DNA of 64,000 nt, taken from positions 62,001 to 126,000 of IMG/VR virus record IMGVR_UViG_3300018080_008188. One strand, given 5' to 3'. Numbering within the stretch: position 1 is the first letter of the stretch; each line of letters begins with the position of its first letter. The notes under the pieces are model-generated. The model was not told the DNA's origin. It saw only the letters and a program-made list of their open reading frames with translations, and did not search any database. Below are positions 58,027-64,000 of the stretch, piece after piece. The translations under genes and the position numbers were made by a program. Source of the DNA: a virus.

Positions 58027-60579
58027 ATGGATAACACCGCTGTTATAACCGTCAATAATGTATGGTGCCGCCTCAGCGGCGTGAAAAACCTGGAGATAGT
58101 GGATGCGCTAGACGCAGAGCTTAGCTACTTCGTCGAAGGGCACAGGTTTATGCGCGCGTTCCAGCAGGGGTGGTACGACAAAAAGACGGAGCAATGGCGG
58201 AGATGGGACGGCAAGAAGCACCTGCTGACGCAGCGCATGGTGTTTCCGGCGGGCCTGCTGGAACGGGTGCGCAATTTTTTGGATTTCAACGGGGTGATTT
58301 ACGATATTAATGACAAGCGCGAATCGCCGCGAGGCAAACCGTTGAAAATCACTGCTTACAAGCCCAGACCATATCAGAGCGAAGCTGTGGAAGCGGCCAT
58401 GGCAAAGGGGCGCGGAATCATTCGGGCCGGCACGGGCGGGGGCAAATGCCTCGGTGTTGGAACACCTGTGTTGAGGTTCGACGGATCCATCTGTAATGTT
58501 GAAGATGTGATGGTCGGAGATCTTTTGATGGGACCAGACAGCCAGCCACGTGCGGTGTTATCAACGACATTGGGGCGCGGTCCGTTATATCGCATAGTGC
58601 CCAAGCGTGGAAATTCGTGGATATGTAATGATGTACATGTTTTGACTCTCGCACACACTGTTACGGGAGAGGTTGTGGACATTCCTCTCGACAAATATCA
58701 AAGACAGAATGGCAAATTCAAGCATGTTCACAAGCAGTTCTCCACGGGGGTAGATTTTGCGGCAGCAGAAACGCTCCCTTTGGATCCTTACTATCTTGGT
58801 CTGTGGTTCGGTGATGGGAGCAAATCTCTACAGAAATTCGCAGATGGCAGTCGCGCGGTTATGACCGCTGAAATATGGACCGAAGATTCAGAAATACGAG
58901 AGGCGGTTGAGAAGGCTTCTGAATGTTTTTATGGAATGAGAGTGACTATCAGAGATCCAGATCGTTGTCCAGGATATGCTATAGTGAATAAAAAAAAGAG
59001 CCAAAGCAATCCATTTCTTGATCTTCTTCGATCTGTTGTTGGTCCGTGTGTCAGGGTACCGTCGCAATATCTGACTGCCTCCAGACAGGATAGGTTGGAA
59101 TTTCTTGCTGGGTGGATCGATTCCGATGGGCATTTACACAATGGGTCGTATGATATTGTCCAAAAACGAGAAGACTGGGCCAATGCTGTTTGTTTTCTCG
59201 CTCGTTCCTTAGGATTTCGAGCCCTCAAAAGTGAAAAGTGGGTCAAAGACGGACTTTACCATCGGGTTTCCATTTCAGGCGAAACATCAACAATTCCTGT
59301 TCGGATACCCAGAAAAAAAGCAGCATTGCGTCGGCAGAAAAAAAATGCTCTTCGTACGGGATTTGATATTGAGTTCGTAGGTGAAGGGGCGTATGCTGGG
59401 TTTGAGTTAGATGGTGATGGGAGGTTTTTATTAGGAGATTTTACTGTCACTCATAATACGCTAATATCTTCAATGATCATCGCTCAATATAATGTGCCGA
59501 CTATGATTTATGTCGTGGGCAAAGATTTGCTCCACCAATTCTACGAGGACATGGTGAAATGTTTCGGACCAGACGATATCGGAATTATAGGCGACGGCTA
59601 TTGCGACGTGCGAAGATTCAATGTATGCTCGGTCTGGACCGCAGCCAAGGCGTTCGAGCTGAAGAGCAAGGTCTCGCTGGATGATGAAGATTGGACTCCG
59701 GATGTTGTCGATTTGAATTCCGCCACTAAGGGCTTAATCAAGGGGGTCGTCCAAGGTGCGCAGCTCGCCATTTTCGACGAGGCGCACTTTCTGGCCTGCG
59801 ATACGATACAGTCAATATTCAAGGCGGGCAAATCGTGCAGGTACATGTTCGGCTTGACGGGCACGGACTGGCGCGACGACGGGGCCGACCTGCTTCTGGA
59901 ATCGGTCTGCGGTCCGCGCATATTCAATATGCCGGCATCGAAGCTGATCGAAACCGGATACCTCGTGCCTCCGAAGATTGCGATGCTGGAGGCTCCGCCG
60001 CGCGGCGACATCACCAACAGGATGTCGTGGCCGCAGGTGTACAGCAGGTACATCACCAACAACGATGTCCGCAACAGGATGCTGGCGGATTCTGCGCGGC
60101 AGCTTGTCAGCATGGGAAGAAAGGTCCTTATCCTGGTGCGTTACCTAAAACACGGAAAGAATCTTGTCGACATGCTGGACGACATGCCAATCTATTTCGT
60201 AAACGGGGAGATGGACGGCTCCGAACGCAAGGATGTCAAGGAGCGGTTCGAGGCCGGCGAGTTCAGCTGCCTGGTCGCATCATCCGTGTTCGACATAGGA
60301 GTCGACATCCCCAGCCTGGACGCGCTGATACTGGGCGGGGGCGGAAAGTCGACCGTCCGAGCGCTGCAGCGCATAGGGCGCGTCATACGCCTTGGAGACG
60401 AAGGGAAGAAAGATGCCATTGTCGTCGACATCATCGACAACGCAAAATATCTCGACAAGCACTCGGCAACAAGGATCGCCGTCTACGAAACCGAGCCGTT
60501 CTTCCAGATCAAGTTCCCACGGGGCTTCGACCGCCGCCGCCTCAAAAGGCCGGAAAACGTCCAAGCGAAAATCAAATAG
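58027..60579 (+). CDS. SF2 helicase (UvsW-like) interrupted by an intein
   Basis: An 850-residue precursor; removing the 337-residue intein leaves a 513-residue helicase. N-terminal 110 residues resemble the UvsW substrate-recognition part (VEGHRFMRAFQQGWYDKKTE). Motif I is split: GTGGGK at 135-140, intein, then T478. Motif II is DEAH at 584-587 (LAIFDEAHFLACD), motif III FGLTGTDWRDD, motif V ASSVFDIGVDIPSLDALILG, motif VI QRIGRVIRLG from 781. In T4, UvsW drives branch migration and resolves R-loops, moving replication toward recombination dependence; a similar job is inferred here. The helicase lies near the DnaB-like helicase and its loader. The start has only a weak Shine-Dalgarno. Confidence 0.85.
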   Translation: MDNTAVITVNNVWCRLSGVKNLEIVDALDAELSYFVEGHRFMRAFQQGWYDKKTEQWRRWDGKKHLLTQRMVFPAGLLERVRNFLDFNGVIYDINDKRESPRGKPLKITAYKPRPYQSEAVEAAMAKGRGIIRAGTGGGKCLGVGTPVLRFDGSICNVEDVMVGDLLMGPDSQPRAVLSTTLGRGPLYRIVPKRGNSWICNDVHVLTLAHTVTGEVVDIPLDKYQRQNGKFKHVHKQFSTGVDFAAAETLPLDPYYLGLWFGDGSKSLQKFADGSRAVMTAEIWTEDSEIREAVEKASECFYGMRVTIRDPDRCPGYAIVNKKKSQSNPFLDLLRSVVGPCVRVPSQYLTASRQDRLEFLAGWIDSDGHLHNGSYDIVQKREDWANAVCFLARSLGFRALKSEKWVKDGLYHRVSISGETSTIPVRIPRKKAALRRQKKNALRTGFDIEFVGEGAYAGFELDGDGRFLLGDFTVTHNTLISSMIIAQYNVPTMIYVVGKDLLHQFYEDMVKCFGPDDIGIIGDGYCDVRRFNVCSVWTAAKAFELKSKVSLDDEDWTPDVVDLNSATKGLIKGVVQGAQLAIFDEAHFLACDTIQSIFKAGKSCRYMFGLTGTDWRDDGADLLLESVCGPRIFNMPASKLIETGYLVPPKIAMLEAPPRGDITNRMSWPQVYSRYITNNDVRNRMLADSARQLVSMGRKVLILVRYLKHGKNLVDMLDDMPIYFVNGEMDGSERKDVKERFEAGEFSCLVASSVFDIGVDIPSLDALILGGGGKSTVRALQRIGRVIRLGDEGKKDAIVVDIIDNAKYLDKHSATRIAVYETEPFFQIKFPRGFDRRRLKRPENVQAKIK
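58447..59457 (+). mobile_element. Intein with LAGLIDADG homing endonuclease
   Basis: In-frame insertion of 337 residues (141-477 of the precursor). It starts with Cys at CLGVGTPVLRFDGSICNVED (splicing block A), contains NDVHVLTLAH as the block B region, and ends GDFTVTHN with the block G His-Asn, followed by Thr as the +1 nucleophile. Two LAGLIDADG helices of the homing endonuclease are LGLWFGDG (257-264) and LAGWIDSDG (360-368), both with the acidic catalytic residue. Insertion directly into the Walker A lysine-threonine junction is a favoured intein site because it is highly conserved. The DNA is more AT-rich than the helicase exteins, fitting later acquisition. Confidence 0.92.
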
Positions 60580-61270
60580 GCCTGTCTGTCGTGCGTGCGG
60601 CGCGGGTAAGGAAGTTGGATATTCCGGAAGCGGGGTGGAATACCCCGTTTTTTCATGTCCGAACTGCGGTCCGGATCCGGTCAACGAGTGGGAGAAGTGG
60701 TGGGACAGGTACAGCGGCTTGCACAGGGACCCCGAGAAATGGAGCCACAGAAAGCACGGGCTGGCATGCCTGGTCGGGTTCATGTGCAAGGCGTATGCAG
60801 ACTTCTACGGATGCCCGTACAGGTTCTCGTACACCTCGGCGGTGCCGTTCAAGGACAAGGACTTTGTCATGGCGCGGCGCATATTGGCGATGTTCGATGG
60901 AAATGCCAAGATAGCGCGCAACTATGTCATATGGGTATATAAGTTCAAGGTGCGCACGGTCAAGTACCAGGTCACCAGCTTCGGATTTTTCGCGTCGCAA
61001 AAGTTCGTCAACGAATACAATCAGGCGAGGGCGCGCGCTGCGGTTCCGCGCCGCGCTGCGCGGCTTCCGGCTGATTTCCTGTCATGGTGCCTGGAGAGCG
61101 AGCCCGAAATTTTCGATCTTCAGGAGCTTGGGACCTGGAACGACCTTAACGGGCTTGTGACGCATGTGAAATCGTACGGACCGGAAGGTCCGGAGGGCCG
61201 AGTGGTGTCCGAGGCCGTAAGGCGCGGGATGCTGCCTGCCGGTCCGGAGCATAGGAAACTGGAGGATTGA
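60413..61270 (+). CDS. Zinc-ribbon protein of unknown function overlapping the helicase gene
   Basis: A 285-residue protein if read from the ATG used here, which follows GAAGGGAAG inside the helicase gene. A further ATG at 60392 and a GTG at 60635 are alternatives. The clear protein-like part begins with a four-cysteine zinc ribbon (CRACGAGKEVGYSGSGVEYP, then CPNC) encoded from about 60587, just after the helicase stop; no start codon lies close upstream, so either a long overlap or a +1 frameshift at the helicase end supplies the N-terminus. The body (WEKWWDRYSGLHRDPEKWSH; RRILAMFDGNAKIARNYVIW) is helical. The family is not recognised. A role in replication or late transcription is suggested only by position. 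Confidence 0.55.
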   Translation: MPLSSTSSTTQNISTSTRQQGSPSTKPSRSSRSSSHGASTAAASKGRKTSKRKSNRPVCRACGAGKEVGYSGSGVEYPVFSCPNCGPDPVNEWEKWWDRYSGLHRDPEKWSHRKHGLACLVGFMCKAYADFYGCPYRFSYTSAVPFKDKDFVMARRILAMFDGNAKIARNYVIWVYKFKVRTVKYQVTSFGFFASQKFVNEYNQARARAAVPRRAARLPADFLSWCLESEPEIFDLQELGTWNDLNGLVTHVKSYGPEGPEGRVVSEAVRRGMLPAGPEHRKLED

Positions 61271-61274
61271 TTCC

Positions 61275-61706
61275 ATGAATCTGGAAGATCTTGAAGGCAG
61301 AATGAGGGAGCACGGTGCCATCGTGTCTCTTTCAAACGGAGAGCAGGTGATGGGCGTGCTAAGCGAAGTCTTCGAGGCGCAAGGCAAGGTTTTTTGGGTA
61401 CTTACGGGACCAGACCAGTTCGAGAAGGTCGATGTGGAGTTCATCGTCAACACGGACGAGGTCTGCTATGTCAAGACGAGTGCACAGAAGCGTGATGACC
61501 AGTACGATCGCATACCGGGCTACCGACGCGGGGCTCCGGAGCGCCGACCGAGCCAGTATGCGGAACGCATAGCGGTCGCGCGCATGCGTTCGACCAACCA
61601 AGATCTGTCCATGCGCTATCCGGAGGCGGACGGCTCGGAACTGAATGTTCCTACGCTTGAACGCAAAAGGTACCGGCCCACCATTGTAGACGGCGAGGAA
61701 GAATGA
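61275..61706 (+). CDS. Hypothetical protein with small beta-barrel-like N-terminus
   Basis: A 143-residue protein with GGAGG before the ATG. Residues 8-60 alternate short strands (AIVSLSNGEQVMGVLSEVFE, KVFWVLTGPDQFEKVDVEFI) in a way that resembles an SH3/Sm-like barrel. The rest is charged and probably flexible (YDRIPGYRRGAPERRPSQYA), ending in acidic residues. No enzyme motif. It overlaps the helicase loader gene by ATGA, so it is translated with it, and it may belong to the replication module. Confidence 0.6.
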   Translation: MNLEDLEGRMREHGAIVSLSNGEQVMGVLSEVFEAQGKVFWVLTGPDQFEKVDVEFIVNTDEVCYVKTSAQKRDDQYDRIPGYRRGAPERRPSQYAERIAVARMRSTNQDLSMRYPEADGSELNVPTLERKRYRPTIVDGEEE

Positions 61707-62383
61707 TAGCGCCCAAGAGAATAGAAGTGGAGAAGGCGAGGGTGGTGCGCGAATGCCCGTCATGCGGCGGAGCGTCCTGTCAAGCATGCCTGAAGTACTG
61801 CTGGTTCATAGACAAAATGGCGGAGACCGGCGTGCCGGTCGATTACTGGTTCAGGGAAATGAGGGGGTTTTACGGCGACCAGAGGTTCAAGGAGGCGGTC
61901 CTCAGGTATGCCGGTAGCCTGGAAGACGAATATGTCGGTGGAGGCGTGCTATGCCTTGTCGGGCACCGCGGCACGGGAAAAACGATGGCTGCATGCGGGA
62001 TCCTGAAGGCGGCGATGCTGGATAAGTACACTACCCATTACACGACGCTCGTGGAGGCGGTAGGCCTGCTGACATCCAGGGAGGCGCATGTATACAGGCG
62101 CAGCCTTAAGATGTGGGATTTCGTGGTGATAGACGAGGTTGACCAGAGGTACTTCGAGACGCCGGCCAGCAGGAGCCTGTACGGCAACCAGTTCGAAAAC
62201 ATCCTGCGTGCGCGTGCGCAGAACAGGCTTCCGCTCGTGTTCTGTACCAATTCCGAGGATATAGGGCAGATTTTTGACGGCGAGTTCGGTGAGTCTTTCA
62301 GTTCGTTGGGTTCCCAGTTCTTCCGTGTGCTTCGTGCGGGCGGCAAGGACGCAAGAAAGGGCGAGGAGAAGCATGGTTCCTGA
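61703..62383 (+). CDS. DnaC/DnaI-like helicase loader (AAA+ ATPase)
   Basis: A 226-residue protein. It opens with a cysteine cluster (CPSCGGASCQAC, about 18-29) that could bind zinc, as in DnaI-type loaders. The ATPase core has Walker A GHRGTGKT at 87-94 and Walker B FVVIDEVD with D144 and E145. The sensor I region is LPLVFCTNSEDIGQIF, and FSSLGSQFFRVLRAGGKDAR includes the likely arginine finger and sensor II end. It would load the DnaB-like helicase encoded by the next gene, which starts inside its last codons. The pairing of loader and helicase strongly supports both assignments. Confidence 0.85.
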   Translation: MIAPKRIEVEKARVVRECPSCGGASCQACLKYCWFIDKMAETGVPVDYWFREMRGFYGDQRFKEAVLRYAGSLEDEYVGGGVLCLVGHRGTGKTMAACGILKAAMLDKYTTHYTTLVEAVGLLTSREAHVYRRSLKMWDFVVIDEVDQRYFETPASRSLYGNQFENILRARAQNRLPLVFCTNSEDIGQIFDGEFGESFSSLGSQFFRVLRAGGKDARKGEEKHGS

Positions 62384-63797
62384 GTTAGACATAAGGATGC
62401 TTGCGTACGCGCTGCAGGACGACAAGACGATGCTGTCCATGGCGTCAGCAGTCGAAGGCAAGTATTACCACCCGGATTGCCAGGCTTTCTGGAAGCTGGT
62501 GCTGAAATGCTTCACCAAGTACAAGGAAATACCAACTTCTAGGGTTCTTGAAACAGTATCAGGCTCAGCCTGGAATCAGGGGCTTTCCGACCTGTACGAG
62601 CAGGCATCTGTGTTGGAGATAGATCCGCGCGAATATCCCATGGATCTCGAAAACATGAAACGCAGGCACAACGAACGGGTGCTGCTGAAAGCTGGCGAAG
62701 CTGTTTTCAAAAACAATTTCGACGGAAAGGGCTTTGCGAACCTTGAAGAGGCGAACAAGGTTATGAAAAACCTGAGCGTCGACATAGACCGTATCTATTC
62801 CCAGGAATCGTTTGAAGAAGGGTCTGCTGCAGACTGCGCTCAGGATGCTTGGAACGCATACTGTAGCAGAAGGGACAATCCTCAAGAAGCAGAGGGAATC
62901 CATGTGGGGTTCAAAGAATTCGACCGCATCACTAACGGTCTGCAGAAATCGGAGCTGATGCTGATAGGCGGAGAAAGCGGCGCCGGCAAATCCGCACTGA
63001 TGATGAACATGTGCGTCAACGCATGGCTGGGAAAAAACAAGGTTCCCACACGGCTCGATCAGAAGGTTGGCGAACTGCGCAAGGGTCGTAGCATCGCGTA
63101 TTTTTCTCTGGAGATGCCGTTCGAGGCATTTCAGAGAAGGCTACATGCCTGCGTGGCGGGAGTGCCGCTGTATGGCTTGCGCGACGGAAATCTTACTACC
63201 GATGAGACGGAACGGTACAGGGCGGCCCTGAGATTTATACAGAAATATCCACACCAATTCTATATCATTGACATACCGCGCGGGGCCACGATGCGCCATG
63301 TCGAGGTAAAGTATCTGGAATTGTGCCAGATGTATCCGGGCTTCGAACCGGAACTGGTAGGAATTGATTACATAACCCTTATGAATACGCATGGTTCTGA
63401 CGAAAAGGAGCAGGATTGGATAAAGCTCGGGAGGCTGTCGGAACAACTGCATGAGTTTGGCAGAGTATATGGTGTGCGAGCCATGTCTCCTGTACAATTA
63501 AACAGGCCTCCGAAAAAGGGAAGCGAGGCATGGCAGAGGCCGGATCAGGACAGGATCGCCAGAAGTTCGATGATGAGCCAGAATGCCAATATTGTCATAA
63601 CTATAGAGAAGAGAAAGGATGAGCATCTGCTGAAGGATATGCGCGTACACATTATAAAGATGCGCGATGGCGAACAGAGCATTCTGGAGCTTCAGAAGAG
63701 GCTGGACGTCATGCGCTTATATGATAGTATGGTCGATTGGTCACCACAAACCTATGCCGACGGTTATGGGCGGCAGGAGAAGCAGGATGCCGCATAA
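62373..63797 (+). CDS. DnaB-like replicative DNA helicase
   Basis: A 474-residue protein. The frame is open upstream, but GAGGAGAAGC before this ATG and the opening VPELDIRMLAYALQDDKTML fix the start. Residues 1-150 form the helical N-terminal domain, followed by a linker. The RecA-like domain begins GIHVGFKEFDRITNGLQKSE. Walker A is GGESGAGKS at 199-207; IAYFSLEMPFEAFQRRL is the DnaB H1a motif; LVGIDYITLM with D332 is Walker B; MSPVQLNRPP is the sensor-like motif H3; and IARSSMMSQNANIVITIEKR is the region near the arginine finger. It unwinds the fork ahead of the polymerase as a hexamer. It has an insertion with NKVPTRLDQKVGELRKGRS after Walker A. Confidence 0.9.
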   Translation: MVPELDIRMLAYALQDDKTMLSMASAVEGKYYHPDCQAFWKLVLKCFTKYKEIPTSRVLETVSGSAWNQGLSDLYEQASVLEIDPREYPMDLENMKRRHNERVLLKAGEAVFKNNFDGKGFANLEEANKVMKNLSVDIDRIYSQESFEEGSAADCAQDAWNAYCSRRDNPQEAEGIHVGFKEFDRITNGLQKSELMLIGGESGAGKSALMMNMCVNAWLGKNKVPTRLDQKVGELRKGRSIAYFSLEMPFEAFQRRLHACVAGVPLYGLRDGNLTTDETERYRAALRFIQKYPHQFYIIDIPRGATMRHVEVKYLELCQMYPGFEPELVGIDYITLMNTHGSDEKEQDWIKLGRLSEQLHEFGRVYGVRAMSPVQLNRPPKKGSEAWQRPDQDRIARSSMMSQNANIVITIEKRKDEHLLKDMRVHIIKMRDGEQSILELQKRLDVMRLYDSMVDWSPQTYADGYGRQEKQDAA

Positions 63798-64000
63798 TAT
63801 TGAGGTTGCGAGACTGCTTAACAGGACCTACAACAGCAAAACGGGTCGCCTGCTTTTAACTTTTGAGGTTACGGATCCGGCGATGAAGAGAAGGCTTCTG
63901 CGCGACGATGTTATTGTAAGGCTTGTTTTGGAGGAAAAAGAATGCCGATCTACGAGTACGAATGCCAAAAGTGCGAACACAGATTCGACCAATGGGCTCG
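63787..64000 (+). CDS. Hypothetical protein, truncated by the window end
   Basis: Begins with ATG inside the last codons of the helicase gene, with CAGGAG eight bases upstream. The visible part reads MPHNIEVARLLNRTYNSKTG and continues with KRRLLRDDVIVRLVLEEKE; it is basic and beta-helical in mixed pattern. The frame stays open to the window edge but overlaps a convincing zinc-ribbon gene start at 63942, so it probably stops shortly beyond the edge. The family is unknown. Confidence 0.5.
   Translation, partial: MPHNIEVARLLNRTYNSKTGRLLLTFEVTDPAMKRRLLRDDVIVRLVLEEKECRSTSTNAKSANTDSTNGL
63942..64000 (+). CDS. FmdB-type zinc-ribbon protein, N-terminus only
   Basis: The first 19 residues are visible and begin MPIYEYECQKCEHRFDQWA, almost exactly the start of the FmdB family of small zinc ribbons (MPIYEYxCxxCGHxFE). 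TTGGAGGAAAAAGA precedes the ATG as a strong ribosome binding site. FmdB-type proteins are small putative nucleic-acid-binding or regulatory proteins; the function here is unknown. The rest lies beyond the window. Confidence 0.7.
   Translation, partial: MPIYEYECQKCEHRFDQWA

Overview
This window looks like part of the genome of a large tailed double-stranded DNA bacteriophage with a contractile tail (myovirus type). The evidence is an ordered sheath, tube, chaperone, tape-measure, hub, spike and wedge module, very large adhesion proteins, and a replication module. Genes are tightly packed, often overlap as ATGA or GTGA, and carry strong GGAGG-type ribosome binding sites. All but one lie on the + strand. 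The standard genetic code fits every gene. Only a fraction of the genome is here: no capsid, terminase, portal, polymerase or endolysin was seen. The host is unknown. A dockerin-like pair of calcium loops and strong Shine-Dalgarno sites would fit an anaerobic Firmicute, but this is weak inference. No stretch over 300 bases lacks a gene, and no tRNA, CRISPR array or insertion sequence was seen.

Region 1 (1-9706) holds receptor-binding proteins and accessories: the 3' end of one beta-helical fibre or spike, three small proteins (one with two membrane segments), a 1797-residue beta-helical fibre sharing its C-terminal domain with the first, a coiled-coil protein with a prealbumin-like domain, an HNH nuclease with nine tandem zinc ribbons, and a small probable virion protein. 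Region 2 (9703-10350) is a minus-strand degenerate HNH-like zinc protein and a divergent promoter pair built from a shared 19-base motif.

Region 3 (10351-42795) is the tail module in the classical order: sheath, two tube paralogues, tail assembly chaperone with a textbook -1 frameshift site (A AAA AAC plus a stem-loop), tape measure, hub-associated protein, hub, central spike, a hydrophobic baseplate protein, an unknown protein, gp25-like wedge, baseplate-J-like wedge, a 2284-residue gpI-like/LamG protein and a dockerin-bearing protein. A rho-independent terminator closes it, followed by another copy of the promoter motif and a ribbon-helix-helix protein.

Region 4 (43129-56221) is a translationally coupled glycan cassette of eleven genes: a double GT4 glycosyltransferase, a 1228-residue multi-domain glycosyltransferase, two more GT2 enzymes, three methyltransferases, a PAPS-type sulfotransferase, the GDP-mannose dehydratase plus GDP-fucose synthase pair, and an unusual SDR-fold protein. 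Together they could build a fucosylated, methylated and sulfated glycan on the virion or on the infected cell. This is the best candidate for an undescribed system.

Region 5 (56326-64000) holds a tubulin/FtsZ-family GTPase, a small unknown protein, a UvsW-like helicase whose P-loop is split by a LAGLIDADG intein, two unknown proteins, a DnaC-like helicase loader, a DnaB-like replicative helicase and two incomplete genes at the edge.
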